Notes: a model not told the origin generated them from the letters alone. A stretch of DNA of 64,000 nt from CAYVTD01 sp964454445 (GCA_964454445.1 CAYVTD010000009.1:1-64000); one strand, 5' to 3'. Shown: positions 18,255-28,655, counted from the first letter of the stretch. Numbers and translations are program-made.

Positions 18255-20288
18255 ATGGTAAAAAAGAAAAAAATAGCCAAGAGCAAAGAGAATTCGCTAC
18301 GAAAATTAAAACATAAACGAAAATCGCCGACGGCGTCAAAAACAGCTAAATTATTTGAAAAATATGGACTTGTTATTGCTTGTATCCTTGCCTCTTTAGT
18401 TTACTTTCAGACAATTTCTTATGATTTGACCAATCTCGACGATTTAATCATCAAAGCTAATCACGAATATCTTGGCAATTTTTCTAATATTAGTGAAGTT
18501 TTTCTTGGCGGCTATCTCGGAACAGGCTATTATAGACCTGTCGTTACGAGTTCGCTTATGATCGATGCGGCAATTGGCGGGACAAATCCTTCATATTATC
18601 ATTTTTCAAATCTCATTTTTCATTTGATTGCGGTTATTGGCATATTTTTTTTATTGAATGAAATGAAGTTTTCGCGGAGTAAATCAATTTTAGGGGCAAT
18701 GCTCTATGCTGTCCACCCTCTAATAACAAATTCGGTAACGTGGATATTTGGCAGAAACGACTTACTTGTTGGAATGTTTACTTTTTACACTATCTGCTTC
18801 TTTTTAAGATATTTACACAAAGAAAAAATATTATTTTTTATTTTGCATATTTTGGCATTATTTCTTGCTTTGTTGTCAAAAGAAATTGCATTGCTGATAC
18901 CTATTTTGTGCTTGACATATTATCTTATAGTCGAAAAACGGCGATTTTTTACAAAAGAAAGCATTATCAGTGCGATTTTTTGGATAATTGCTGCGGGCTT
19001 ATGGTATTTATTGCGAAGTCGCAGCACTCAAGGACCATCTTCTGATGAGTTTGGCTTCAATCTATTTCTTAAAAATCTACCCGTTGTTCCAGAAATGTTC
19101 TCAAAGTTTTTCTTGCCTTTTAATCTTTCAGTTCTTCCTTCTTATGGAGCTTTTAAAACCATAAGCGGCTTGCTTTTAATGGCAGGAATTGCTGCATACT
19201 TTTTTTTGATAAAATCAACAAATAAGCGATTTCTTTTATTTTCAGTTATTTGGCTTGTTCTTTTTATACTTCCGTCGATGTTCGTCAGGCATAGTGTAGC
19301 AGATGAATATTTCGATTTCCTCGATTGCCGTCTCTATGTTCCTTTGTTTGGTCTTTTAATGTTAGTTCTCGTCTTGATACCACAAAAATTTGTTGAGATG
19401 AAGCAAGTTACGAATATTTCAGTTATAGCCATTATAATTGTTGTTCTTTCTGTTCTAACAATAATGCAAAACAGAAAATATAGCGATCCATTTGAATTCT
19501 GGCATAAAGCGGCAGAAGAAAATCCTGATAAACCAATGATTTGGAATGTGCTCGGTGAAAATTACAGATTAATTGACGATTACCAAAATGCAGAAAAATA
19601 CTTTTATGTTGCAGCTCGGCTAAATCCGAGAAGTGAAAAGTATTTACAGAACTTAAGCCACGCTGTTACAAAGTTGCCGGATCCTTTGACTAAAGTTCAG
19701 TTTTTCGACGATATTGCTCGAAAAGATAGCAGTTTCTATCTTGCATATTATTATGCATCAATGATTTACGTAAAAGAAAGGATGCCGGATAAAGCCCTCG
19801 ATTATGCACTGAAATCTATCAAGGCAAACCCAGGGTTTTTAAATGGAAAACGAATGCTGTGCAATCTATATACAGAGTTAAACAAGTTTGATGAGGCGTT
19901 CGTTCCCGCTAAGGAAATTGCTGCATCTGGCGATTCGAGCTATTTGCTAAAATATTATTTAAGCAAAAGCGGCGCATATTTTAAAGCTGGTAACTTCAAC
20001 GAAGCTATTGATTTAGTAAATAAAGCACTTGCTATCGATCCAAATAATATACAAGCACGAAAAAATCTTGCTGTTGCATATCTAAGCCAAAAAAATTTTG
20101 CAATGGCTGAGCAAATCCTGAAAGAAACGGCTGCCATCTATCCAAACGACATAGAAATTCACTTTTATCTTATGCGACTTTATCTGTATGATATGCAAAG
20201 ATATGACCTTGCCAGGACCGAAGCAGAAACAATCCGAAAACAAGGCGGAACTTTAAGCCCTCAAGAAGCTAACTTGTTAGGTAAGTAA
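18255..20288 (+). CDS. TMTC-like GT-C membrane protein with TPR domain, paralog 3 (subgroup B)
   Basis: 677 residues from ATG 18255; a TTG three codons upstream is possible. The basic tail covers about 1-35, then come about 11 helices and about 5 TPRs. The acidic pair is D62-D63 (NLDDLI). YYRPVV, YHFSNLIFH, VHPLITNSVTWIFGRNDLLVG and SKEIALLIP follow in family order. The FDFLDCR motif has Cys where most copies have His, linking it to paralog 4. The region between helices 7 and 8 reads KFFLPFNLSVLPSY. The C terminus has the tail form RKQGGTLSPQEANLL. It begins 28 bp after the YfhO gene, so the two are probably cotranscribed. Confidence 0.82.
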   Translation: MVKKKKIAKSKENSLRKLKHKRKSPTASKTAKLFEKYGLVIACILASLVYFQTISYDLTNLDDLIIKANHEYLGNFSNISEVFLGGYLGTGYYRPVVTSSLMIDAAIGGTNPSYYHFSNLIFHLIAVIGIFFLLNEMKFSRSKSILGAMLYAVHPLITNSVTWIFGRNDLLVGMFTFYTICFFLRYLHKEKILFFILHILALFLALLSKEIALLIPILCLTYYLIVEKRRFFTKESIISAIFWIIAAGLWYLLRSRSTQGPSSDEFGFNLFLKNLPVVPEMFSKFFLPFNLSVLPSYGAFKTISGLLLMAGIAAYFFLIKSTNKRFLLFSVIWLVLFILPSMFVRHSVADEYFDFLDCRLYVPLFGLLMLVLVLIPQKFVEMKQVTNISVIAIIIVVLSVLTIMQNRKYSDPFEFWHKAAEENPDKPMIWNVLGENYRLIDDYQNAEKYFYVAARLNPRSEKYLQNLSHAVTKLPDPLTKVQFFDDIARKDSSFYLAYYYASMIYVKERMPDKALDYALKSIKANPGFLNGKRMLCNLYTELNKFDEAFVPAKEIAASGDSSYLLKYYLSKSGAYFKAGNFNEAIDLVNKALAIDPNNIQARKNLAVAYLSQKNFAMAEQILKETAAIYPNDIEIHFYLMRLYLYDMQRYDLARTEAETIRKQGGTLSPQEANLLGK

Positions 20289-20309
20289 AAATAAATGAAA
20301 AACATTTCT

Positions 20310-20317
20310 TAAATTTG
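20310..20317 (+). promoter_or_regulatory. Candidate internal -7 element before paralog 4
   Basis: TAAATTTG matches TAnnTTTG and sits 49 bp before the start codon, in one of the largest gaps of the array (77 bp). A -33 partner is not evident. Confidence 0.35.
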
Positions 20318-20365
20318 CATTATTATTTTGCCAAAATGCTTATTTTTTTCTTTTTTTAAATCTCT

Positions 20366-22480
20366 ATGAAACAAAAGAAAAACAATCAACAGCCAAAATC
20401 AGCAGCAAGTAAAAAGAGCCAATTTTCTGCAAAACCAGTAGTTAAGGCAAAAACTGCTACGCTAGATCTTGAATCCGGCAAACCAACTCATATAATTGCG
20501 CAGCCAAAGCAGAAATTGAACATCGACAAGGTTTTATTCCTCCTTGCTATTGGTTTGATTATTGTGTTAGCTGTTGCTGTTTATGGGCAAACGCTCGGCT
20601 ATGGTCTGGTAAATTGCGATGACAATGGAATTTTTTCAAATTTTTCGTATTATGAAAAGTTAAGCAACATCAGCAGAGCTTTTTTCGAGGGGTATTACGG
20701 CAGCCAATATTTTCGTCCGATGGTAACTTCGTCGTTCATTGTTGATGCGGCAATAGGAGGGAGCGAGCATTGGATAAACCATTTGACAAATCTTGTTTTG
20801 CATATTGCTACAAGCATTGGAGTCTTATTTTTGCTTGCAAAGATGAATTTTAAGAAAGACTTTGCTGTTGTGGCATCTTTATTATTTACTGTCCATCCTT
20901 TGTTTGTAAATGCTGTCGGCTGGCTCAATGGCAGGAATGACTTGCTCGTAGGCGTGTTTGCAGTCTGGTCTTTCTATTTTTTCTTGAAATCGAGAAAAAC
21001 TGATTTCTGGCTGAATATCGGCATATCTGCTCTGCTCTATCTGCTTTCTGATTTTTCTAAAGAAGTGGGGCTTGTGTTGCCGGTAGTGGCATTTTGCTGG
21101 ATTTATTTAGTGGAAAAAGACAGTATTTTTGCAAAAAAGAATCTTATCACTTATGCTTTGTTTACGCTGGCGCTTGCTATTTGGATTTATATGCGAACCG
21201 TTGCCGATATTGGCGTTCCTATGGAAGTATCAGGTTTAAACCCGCTAATTGCCAATCTTCAGCAGATTCCTGAGTATATATCTAAATTCTTTTTGCCATA
21301 TAACATTACAGCCATACCCGCTTACGAAACCGGTGTGCTAATAATTGGTTCGCTTGCTATTGTTTTAATAATAATAGTGTCGATTTTATCAAAAGGAAAG
21401 AACTTGCGTTTGATTTTGTTCGGTGCTTTGTGGTTGCTTGTTTTTTTAATCCCGGGTATGTTCAAACGTATGAATAATGCCTCCGAATTTTTTGATTATC
21501 TCGAATGTCGCGCCTATTTGCCAATGATTGGAATGTTGCTAATTATTGGCAGTTTGCTGCCGAAGTCTGTCCAGTCAATAAAAAACAAATTATTTGATAC
21601 TGTTGCTGCTGTTTTAGTCTTGGTTTTAGCTGTTATTAGTTTCATTGAAGTCAAGGATTATAAATCTCCGATAACTTTTTGGGAAAAAGCAGTCGAAACC
21701 AATCCTAACAGGGCGGTCAATCTTCGCCAGCTTGGTATGGAATATCAAAAATTTGACAGACAAGACGAAGCTGAAAAGCTTTTTCAAAGGGCATTATCGC
21801 TAAATCCTCAATATGAAGTTGATTATCTTTATGTCCATCTCGGATTAGTTTATATCAGCCGTAAAGACATTGCCAAAGCGGCGGAGATGTTTGCAATGGC
21901 TGCACAAATCTCAGAAAAATCGACGCTTGCCCGCAAAAATCTTGCTAATGCACTTTTCGAGTTGGGAAGGCAGGAAGAGGCAATTAAACCACTGAAAGAA
22001 ATGATGGAACTCGATCCCAATGATGATTTTCCCATTTCAATGCTTGCCAAGGCATATACGAAAAAAGGCGATTATGCAACTGCGCTGAAATATGCAAACA
22101 AGCTTAATAATCCATTGCGTGATGAATCAACGACGTCTATATATGCTCAATGGTCTTCAGAACTTTTTAAAAACATGAACTTTTCGAAAGCAATCGAAGT
22201 GCTAAAAGAGCAAATCGAGCAAAATCCCAATGATTTTCAAACATATAATAATCTTGGTATTGCTTATGTACAACTCGGAAGGATTAATGAAGCCGAAGGC
22301 TGTTGGACACAAGCAATCAAGCTTAATCCTAAAAACCTTGAGTCCTACAACAATTTGCTGCGTCTCTACTACATCAATAAAAAAGATATAAAAAATGCTG
22401 TCAAAACAGCAAAGCAAATCATAGAAAACGGCGGAAAACTTGACCCGGCTATTCAATCGGCATTGGCAACATATTTATAA
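20366..22480 (+). CDS. TMTC-like GT-C membrane protein with TPR domain, paralog 4 (subgroup B)
   Basis: 704 residues with the longest basic tail of subgroup B (about 1-53). The acidic pair is D85-D86 (NCDDNG). Family motifs are QYFRPM (Phe for the second Tyr), HLTNLVLH, VHPLFVNAVGWLNGRNDLLVG, SKEVGLVLP and FDYLECRAYLP. About 6 TPRs follow from about residue 445, including a well-formed pair around IEQNPNDFQTYNNLGIAYVQLG. The tail motif is ENGGKLDPAIQSAL. The gene lies behind a 77-bp gap with a promoter-like element, so part of the array may be expressed separately from here. Confidence 0.82.
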   Translation: MKQKKNNQQPKSAASKKSQFSAKPVVKAKTATLDLESGKPTHIIAQPKQKLNIDKVLFLLAIGLIIVLAVAVYGQTLGYGLVNCDDNGIFSNFSYYEKLSNISRAFFEGYYGSQYFRPMVTSSFIVDAAIGGSEHWINHLTNLVLHIATSIGVLFLLAKMNFKKDFAVVASLLFTVHPLFVNAVGWLNGRNDLLVGVFAVWSFYFFLKSRKTDFWLNIGISALLYLLSDFSKEVGLVLPVVAFCWIYLVEKDSIFAKKNLITYALFTLALAIWIYMRTVADIGVPMEVSGLNPLIANLQQIPEYISKFFLPYNITAIPAYETGVLIIGSLAIVLIIIVSILSKGKNLRLILFGALWLLVFLIPGMFKRMNNASEFFDYLECRAYLPMIGMLLIIGSLLPKSVQSIKNKLFDTVAAVLVLVLAVISFIEVKDYKSPITFWEKAVETNPNRAVNLRQLGMEYQKFDRQDEAEKLFQRALSLNPQYEVDYLYVHLGLVYISRKDIAKAAEMFAMAAQISEKSTLARKNLANALFELGRQEEAIKPLKEMMELDPNDDFPISMLAKAYTKKGDYATALKYANKLNNPLRDESTTSIYAQWSSELFKNMNFSKAIEVLKEQIEQNPNDFQTYNNLGIAYVQLGRINEAEGCWTQAIKLNPKNLESYNNLLRLYYINKKDIKNAVKTAKQIIENGGKLDPAIQSALATYL

Positions 22481-22484
22481 AAAA

Positions 22485-24485
22485 ATGAGTAAGAAAAACA
22501 AAAAAAAGAGTAATTACGCTGAGCAAGCAGGCAAGCGCCAGCAATCATCTGAAAAGACAAAGAAAAAGCAACAATTAAAAGCGAATTCAGAGAGCAATGG
22601 AAAGTTCTGGAAGATTTGGGCTTATCCCATAGCAGCTCTTCTTGCCATCGTCGTTTACGGTCAAACAATAAATTATGGATTAGTATATTTCGATGATAGC
22701 GTTATAATTGAAAAGGTTATTAGCGATATATCCGGTATCGGCGAGATAAGCAAGTCGTTTAATCATTCTTATGCCAATTTTTATCGTCCTCTGCAAAATG
22801 TTACCTTTGTTATCGATAGGGCAATATCCGGAGATAGATATGTTGGCTACCATATTACGAACTTACTCATTCATTGCTTGACAATTTTTTCAGTAATACT
22901 CGTGCTAAGAACACTAAAAGTCAGCGATAGGAAAAGCTTTTTCGCCGGGCTTGTCTATGCGGTACACCCATTGTTTGCACATGCTATCATTTGGATACCT
23001 TCTCGAGGTGATTTGTTATTATGCCTTTTTGCTGTCATGTCAATTTGGTCATTTATTAAGTATTTTGAGACAAAAAAAATTAATTATTTTATCTATCATA
23101 TTATTTTGGTCTTTCTTGCTGCCATAAGCAAAGAAACGGCAATGATAATTCCTGCGGTATCTTTACTCTACCTTATATTGAAAGATGTTAAATCGTTAAA
23201 GTCCCTTAAAATTGTTTATTTTATTGTCGTTTGGCTTGCTATCGGAGTAATTTGGTATTTACTGCGAACATCTGCGACGACCAGCATACCTCAAGAAAGC
23301 TCTTTCGGATTAGCTGCATTGACGAAAAACCTTCCGGCGGCTTTAGAGATATTGGGCAAGTTATTTCTTCCTGTTAATTTGTCTGTGATGGCTACGTTCA
23401 GTATTTTTTCGACTGTAAGTGGCTTGATTTTCCTGTTAGGAATAATTCTCTTAATCTATTTAAAAAAAGAAACCAGGAAAACCGTTTTATTTGGCATTGG
23501 TTGGTATTTCTTGTTTTTATTACCTACATTGGTATTTCGTTTGCAACAAGCAGACGATTTTTTCGATTATCTCGAGCATCGTGCCTATTTGCCAGCGATA
23601 GGAATTCTGATTATTTTAGCTGCATACATTCCCGAAAAAGTATTCCAAACAAAGAATCGAGTATATTTGCTAATTTCTTCTGCTGTTGTGGCTCTTCTTG
23701 CGGCTTTAACTTCATTTAGAAGTACAGATTATTCATCATCGCTGAACTACTGGCAGGCGGCAGTTAGGGGAAACGACGGAAGGGCATTCTTTTACAATAA
23801 TTTGGCAAAAATATATTCCGAAAAAAATGAAATTGGCAAAGCCGCAGAATGCTTTCAAAAAAGCATTAACTTAGCTCCTCAATATTCAATGCCTTACGAT
23901 GGGCTTGCAGGTATTTATTTCCAAAAACAAGATTACAACAAAGCAATGCAATTGATGGAAACGGCAATTTCACGAGGCAATGCCACAGTTGAGATCTATA
24001 ATAATTATGGCGGACTTGCCAACACTATGCAGAAATATGACAAAACCATCAAAGTTACGAAAGAATCAATAGAAAAATTTGGTGAAGCTCCAACAGCTTT
24101 ATCGCTTATTGCTAAAGCTTATGCAGGATTGAGAGAGCCAGATAACGCAATGAATTATGCGGAAAAAATCCAAAATCCAAACACTAAATTGTTTTTAAAA
24201 AGAGATGTTTTTGTTATATTGGCACAAGCATATATAGGCGCAGGGAATTTTGGAGAAAGCATTGCTTATGCCCAAAAAGCAATCGAATTACAGCCCAATT
24301 TTGGCTATGCTTTTGCAATTATAGGAACTGCTTACGCTAATCAAGGCGATTTTGCTAATGCTGTGCCAAATTGGAAAAAGGCATATTCGCTCGACCCGAA
24401 GTTAGTGCAAGTAAAAAAACAGCTATTTTTATATTATAAAGATATTGCAAAAGTCCCCGCAGAGGCGGAAAAATATAGGATTTAA
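22485..24485 (+). CDS. TMTC-like GT-C membrane protein with TPR domain, paralog 5 (subgroup A)
   Basis: 666 residues from ATG 22485, four bases after the previous stop, so translation is probably coupled. The reading frame opens upstream at TTG 22440 inside paralog 4, but the ATG gives the MSKK-type basic tail found in the siblings. The acidic pair is D70-D71 (YFDDSV). Subgroup A marks are FYRPLQ, WIPSRGDLLL and SKETAMIIP; the later motif is FFDYLEHRAYLP. About 6 TPRs follow, one irregular (about residues 490-560, ISRGNATVEIYNNYGG). The protein ends EAEKYRI and, like paralog 1, lacks the GG.(L/I)P tail, which supports a close relation despite the 9 kb between them. Confidence 0.82.
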   Translation: MSKKNKKKSNYAEQAGKRQQSSEKTKKKQQLKANSESNGKFWKIWAYPIAALLAIVVYGQTINYGLVYFDDSVIIEKVISDISGIGEISKSFNHSYANFYRPLQNVTFVIDRAISGDRYVGYHITNLLIHCLTIFSVILVLRTLKVSDRKSFFAGLVYAVHPLFAHAIIWIPSRGDLLLCLFAVMSIWSFIKYFETKKINYFIYHIILVFLAAISKETAMIIPAVSLLYLILKDVKSLKSLKIVYFIVVWLAIGVIWYLLRTSATTSIPQESSFGLAALTKNLPAALEILGKLFLPVNLSVMATFSIFSTVSGLIFLLGIILLIYLKKETRKTVLFGIGWYFLFLLPTLVFRLQQADDFFDYLEHRAYLPAIGILIILAAYIPEKVFQTKNRVYLLISSAVVALLAALTSFRSTDYSSSLNYWQAAVRGNDGRAFFYNNLAKIYSEKNEIGKAAECFQKSINLAPQYSMPYDGLAGIYFQKQDYNKAMQLMETAISRGNATVEIYNNYGGLANTMQKYDKTIKVTKESIEKFGEAPTALSLIAKAYAGLREPDNAMNYAEKIQNPNTKLFLKRDVFVILAQAYIGAGNFGESIAYAQKAIELQPNFGYAFAIIGTAYANQGDFANAVPNWKKAYSLDPKLVQVKKQLFLYYKDIAKVPAEAEKYRI

Positions 24486-24497
24486 TCGAAAACAAAT

Positions 24498-26597
24498 ATG
24501 AGTAAAAAAAGGAAAAAAGAGCATTATTCGACATCGTCTCCCGAGCATATTGCCGGCGCATCAAAAAGAACAGTTCCAAAACCAAAATCCAATGTTAAGG
24601 CTGCTAAACAAAGCATCACAGGCTTGGAAAAAATTCTGACAAAAATGCCATATTTATGGATTGTTTTGCTGGGTGGGCTTGTTTATTTCCGAATTGTGGG
24701 TTTCGATTATGTTGGCTTGGACGATAAGCCTATAATTACAAAGAATTTTGCCGTTATTGGCGATATATCCAATTGGAAAGTTGCATTCGAGAAAGACGCT
24801 TTTTTAAGAGACGAAGGCAGTTTTTATCGTCCTTTGCAAACACTTTCTTTTATGTTTGATGCACAAATCAGCGGGGAGCAACCTTATGCTTATCATCTTG
24901 GAAATCTGTTATTGCATTTGTTGATTGCCTGTTCAGTTTATTTGTTGCTTAAGGAGATGAAGTTCAAGCCAATAGTCTCGCTACTTGCAAGTCTGTTATT
25001 TGAGGTTTTACCTGTGCTTACGCATGCTGTTGCTTGGATCCCTGCCCGAAACGACTTGTTAATTACTCTTTTCTGTATGTTGTCGCTTATCTTTTTTATA
25101 AGATATATACGAGACAGCAAGTTGCTGGATTTAATCTTGCATTTATTTTTTATTTTACTCGGATTCTTTTCAAAGGAAACGGCGTTAGCATTTCCTGCTA
25201 TTTGCCTTCTTTATTCGTTGTTGATATTAAAAAATAAGATTTTTGATAAAAAACACATTATTCTAGTTTTGTTTTGGGTTATGATGGTGGTGTTTTGGTT
25301 TATTATGAGATATAATGCCATAGGCTTCAAATGGGGCGAAAACGATTTCGGAATGATGGTTTTAATAAAAAATATTCAGATTGTGCCAGAGATAATAACT
25401 AAATTGGTTGTGCCATATCATCTATCAGTTCTGGCAACATTTAACAATCTAATGGCAGTAATCGGTATATTAATTATTGGTTTGGCAGTTTTTTGGAGTT
25501 TCAAATCGCAAACAGCCCGTTGGGAATATCTTCTTTTTGGTGCTGCCTGGTTTCTATTGATGATTATTCCCGGCACTCTTTATCGCCATTCTTATGCAGA
25601 TTATTTTTACGATTATCTTGATCATCGTGCCTACCTGCCAATAATCGGCTTGCTTTTTGTAATCGTCGAGCTTGTCCCGAAAAAAGTTTTTAATATAAAT
25701 AACACAAAATCGCTGGCTGCTATTCTTTTCGTGCTAATCGTCTATGGTGCTTTGGCTTACAACCATTCGAGCAATTACACAGATCGCCTGGCTTTTCGTG
25801 GCAAGGCAGCTAAAGATTCGCCAGATAAAGCCGGTTTCCGATTAGCTTACGGCAAGGCTCTCAAGGAAGAAGGCAAAATCGATGAAGCTGAAAAAGAATT
25901 CTTAGATGGTATTGTCGAAATGCCTCAAGAACAAGATTTTTATTTCCAGCTCGGCGAGATTTACTTCAAAAAAGGAAATTACCAAAAAACTATTCAATTT
26001 ATGGAAAAAGGAATTGCCATCGACCCGACCAAGCCAGAGGGATATAACAACTTGGGAGGCACATATATGAATATGGGACGACGCGAAGATGCCATGCGAG
26101 TTTGGTCGAAAGCTTTTGAACTCGATTCGACGAATTTTGGAGCGGGAAATGAATTGATTAAACTATTATCGAGAACGGGTAATCTTGACAAAGCGATGCA
26201 AATAGCAAATTCTTTGATAAGACAGGGCAAAAATCCTACGGGCATGGTCGATTTATATATTGCTTTGGGATATAATGAATACAGGCAGGGCAATCTGCAA
26301 AAAGCCATTGAATATTCTGAAAAGGCGCTTGCCATCGACAAAAGATCTTCCACCGCATACAATAATCTTGGTACTTACTATGGCACAAGCAAAGATTACA
26401 AGCGGGCAATTGAAATGTGGGAAAAGGCTTTTTCTCTTAATAATAAGTTTCTCGATAGCCCACGCAATATTTTTAATGTATATCTTAACGTTTTGAAAAA
26501 TCCAAAGAGCGCAGCTCCCTGGGCAAAAGTCTTGCTTAATAGTGGTGCTAAAATACCAGATACGGATTTGGAAAAAGTCAGACCATATATGAATTAA
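24498..26597 (+). CDS. TMTC-like GT-C membrane protein with TPR domain, paralog 6 (subgroup A)
   Basis: 699 residues, 12 bp after paralog 5. The basic tail is about 1-45. The acidic pair is D75-D76 (GLDDKP). FYRPLQTLSF and SKETALAFP place it in subgroup A, but the helix-4 motif is WIPARNDLL, intermediate between SRGD and GRND forms. The usual VHP is LP (VLPVLTHAVAWIP), a substitution in an otherwise invariant position. FYDYLDHRAYLP is intact. About 6 TPRs follow, among the cleanest in the array (for example YNNLGGTYMNMGRREDAMRVW). The C-terminal tail is a variant, NSGAKIPDTDLEKV. Confidence 0.82.
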   Translation: MSKKRKKEHYSTSSPEHIAGASKRTVPKPKSNVKAAKQSITGLEKILTKMPYLWIVLLGGLVYFRIVGFDYVGLDDKPIITKNFAVIGDISNWKVAFEKDAFLRDEGSFYRPLQTLSFMFDAQISGEQPYAYHLGNLLLHLLIACSVYLLLKEMKFKPIVSLLASLLFEVLPVLTHAVAWIPARNDLLITLFCMLSLIFFIRYIRDSKLLDLILHLFFILLGFFSKETALAFPAICLLYSLLILKNKIFDKKHIILVLFWVMMVVFWFIMRYNAIGFKWGENDFGMMVLIKNIQIVPEIITKLVVPYHLSVLATFNNLMAVIGILIIGLAVFWSFKSQTARWEYLLFGAAWFLLMIIPGTLYRHSYADYFYDYLDHRAYLPIIGLLFVIVELVPKKVFNINNTKSLAAILFVLIVYGALAYNHSSNYTDRLAFRGKAAKDSPDKAGFRLAYGKALKEEGKIDEAEKEFLDGIVEMPQEQDFYFQLGEIYFKKGNYQKTIQFMEKGIAIDPTKPEGYNNLGGTYMNMGRREDAMRVWSKAFELDSTNFGAGNELIKLLSRTGNLDKAMQIANSLIRQGKNPTGMVDLYIALGYNEYRQGNLQKAIEYSEKALAIDKRSSTAYNNLGTYYGTSKDYKRAIEMWEKAFSLNNKFLDSPRNIFNVYLNVLKNPKSAAPWAKVLLNSGAKIPDTDLEKVRPYMN

Positions 26598-26617
26598 TTT
26601 TCTTAATTTCGATTATC

Positions 26618-26625
26618 TATTTTTG
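26618..26625 (+). promoter_or_regulatory. Candidate internal -7 element before paralog 7 (start of the subgroup C block)
   Basis: TATTTTTG matches TAnnTTTG exactly and is the same octamer as at 11560. It lies 53 bp before the start codon in an 81-bp gap, where the array switches from subgroup A to the uninterrupted subgroup C block. No clear -33 element is seen. Confidence 0.4.
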
Positions 26626-26678
26626 TAAGAAAAGAAACAATAATAAATATTATAAAGTTGGAAAAAAAGAGAAAATAA

Positions 26679-28655
26679 ATGTCAGCAAAAAATGTAAAAA
26701 AAATGCAGAGTGGCAAATCTAACGTAGTTGCCGCTGCCCCTTCGAGAAAGATTTCCAAAAAGCAACATAGCAAGGAGAGTTTTCACCTCGACATGAAAAA
26801 AACATTAATTTATGGGGGCATTATCCTGCTTGTTGGTTTCTTGTTGTATGTCAGGGCTATTGGTTTTGATTATGTTTACAACGATGACAATCTCTTTATC
26901 CTCGACGAACCATACTATTCGCTAAATCACGACATCGGCAATATACCCAAGACATTCAGTCATGGCTTGACAAGCGGAGGGCAGTATTATCGCCCATTAT
27001 TAAGTATTTCTTGGATTATCGACGCCCAATTTGCGAGTAATGAAGCAAAGGATCCTGCTTTCTATCATTTCTCGAACATTATTTTTCATTTAATCGGTTC
27101 CTTGCTTGTGTTTATTGCTTTGCTCAAACTGCGCTATGACCATCTTACTGCATTGTTGTTTGGAATACTTTTTGTAGTTCATCCGATATTAACACCTTCA
27201 GCTTGCTGGATTTCAGGCAGGAACGATTCGATACTTGCTGTTTTCGTTTTGCTCGCTTTTATATCCCTTATCAATTTCAAAGATTCAAAGACATCGACAA
27301 AATGGTTGTGGTGTTTTCTTAGCTTTCTTTTTTATGCTATGTCTGTTTTCACCAAGGAAGTAGGGGCTTTCTTTATTGTTGTCGCAGCGGCATATCTTTA
27401 TTTCAAGGATAAAAAGAAATTATTCGAAGGCGAAAATGTCGCTCTTGCTGCTGGATTGTTCATTGTAACGCTAATATGGTATTTTATGCGAAGCGAGGCG
27501 TTGAAAAACAATCCCAGTCCCGAGACCATCGGTTTTGAAGCATTTATAGAGAATTATCCGACATTTTTTGCAATGCTTGGCAAGATGGTGCTACCAATAA
27601 AAATGGCGCCTCTATCGAGTTATGAATGGATGTCGGTGCTTACGGGGGTGCTTTTTGTTGTTGGCACTGGATTACTGTTTTATCTGTCAAAAACCTTAGA
27701 TAAAAATAGGGCTTGGCTCGGAATAATCATCTATCTTAGCTTTGTTACATTGCCTCTTTTTGTCAGATTGCCAGGAGCGGCTGATTATTTCGATTACGTC
27801 GAGCATCGTGCATTTTTGCCTCTTTTTGGCATTTTTATTTTAATAATTGAAGCAGTAAAGTCATTTAAAGTAGATTTGAAAAGCAAAGTTTTTGTAGGTA
27901 TAATAGCTGGCATTATATTGATTTTTGGTATAAGAACAATAATTTATCAAAGTGCCTTTGAAAACCGCTTCAATTATTGGCGCAACATAATGAATGTCTA
28001 TCCTCAAAAAGGCAGAGCTTATTTCGATTATGCCAAAGCATTTATGGAGATGGACTCGCTCGACAAAGCCGAACAGCTTTATTTCCAAGGCTTGCAATTA
28101 AGCCCTGGCTACAAGGGCTTTTGGATTGACTTATCATATCTTTACAGTAAAAAACACGATTATGTGAAAGCAGAGAAAATGGCAAGAAAAGCCCTTTTAT
28201 TAGATCCGAGAGATGGAAATGCGAACCTTAATCTTGGGCAGGCGCTTGCCTCTATGGGAAGATATCAAGAAGCCATTCCTTATTATCTTGCAGCTGTTCC
28301 GAAAAATGCCAACAAGCCCGAAATGTATATTTCGCTTGGAATGGCTTATTTCAGAACTAATCAATTTGATAAAGCAATCAATGAATACAAGAAATCTCTG
28401 CAGTTAAATCCGAATTATGCTCTCGGATTTTCCAATCTTGCTTCAGGCTATTATTCCATTCGGGATTATGAAAATGCGAAACAAGCATGGTTGCGGTCAA
28501 TACAACTAGATCCCAAACTCGATGCAAATTATAACAATATGATTATTTATTACACAACCGTCGAGAATAACCCCAATGCAGCAAAGCAAATAGTACAGCA
28601 AGCACAACAAAACGGGGTTGTTATTCCTCAAAGCATAATAAATATGATTAAATAA
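26679..28655 (+). CDS. TMTC-like GT-C membrane protein with TPR domain, paralog 7 (subgroup C)
   Basis: 658 residues; the basic tail is about 1-42. The acidic pair is D69-D70 (YNDDNL). First of five consecutive subgroup C copies, marked by W(I)SGRNDS in helix 4 (here CWISGRNDS), TKE or SKE plus V/T/I, and a K/R/Q-M pair in the helix 7-8 loop (here LPIKMAPLSSYEW). The first loop has a small insertion (about 5 residues, ASNEAKDP) before the YHFSN motif. FDYVEHRAFLP carries Phe for Tyr. About 5 TPRs end in a gene-specific tail QQNGVVIPQSIINM. It follows an 81-bp gap with a candidate promoter. Confidence 0.82.
   Translation: MSAKNVKKMQSGKSNVVAAAPSRKISKKQHSKESFHLDMKKTLIYGGIILLVGFLLYVRAIGFDYVYNDDNLFILDEPYYSLNHDIGNIPKTFSHGLTSGGQYYRPLLSISWIIDAQFASNEAKDPAFYHFSNIIFHLIGSLLVFIALLKLRYDHLTALLFGILFVVHPILTPSACWISGRNDSILAVFVLLAFISLINFKDSKTSTKWLWCFLSFLFYAMSVFTKEVGAFFIVVAAAYLYFKDKKKLFEGENVALAAGLFIVTLIWYFMRSEALKNNPSPETIGFEAFIENYPTFFAMLGKMVLPIKMAPLSSYEWMSVLTGVLFVVGTGLLFYLSKTLDKNRAWLGIIIYLSFVTLPLFVRLPGAADYFDYVEHRAFLPLFGIFILIIEAVKSFKVDLKSKVFVGIIAGIILIFGIRTIIYQSAFENRFNYWRNIMNVYPQKGRAYFDYAKAFMEMDSLDKAEQLYFQGLQLSPGYKGFWIDLSYLYSKKHDYVKAEKMARKALLLDPRDGNANLNLGQALASMGRYQEAIPYYLAAVPKNANKPEMYISLGMAYFRTNQFDKAINEYKKSLQLNPNYALGFSNLASGYYSIRDYENAKQAWLRSIQLDPKLDANYNNMIIYYTTVENNPNAAKQIVQQAQQNGVVIPQSIINMIK

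Noticed and set aside
22440..22484. TTG start for paralog 5 overlapping paralog 4
   Set aside because: The ATG at 22485 gives the MSKK-type basic tail seen in the sibling proteins. The upstream codons only repeat the out-of-frame 3' end of paralog 4.
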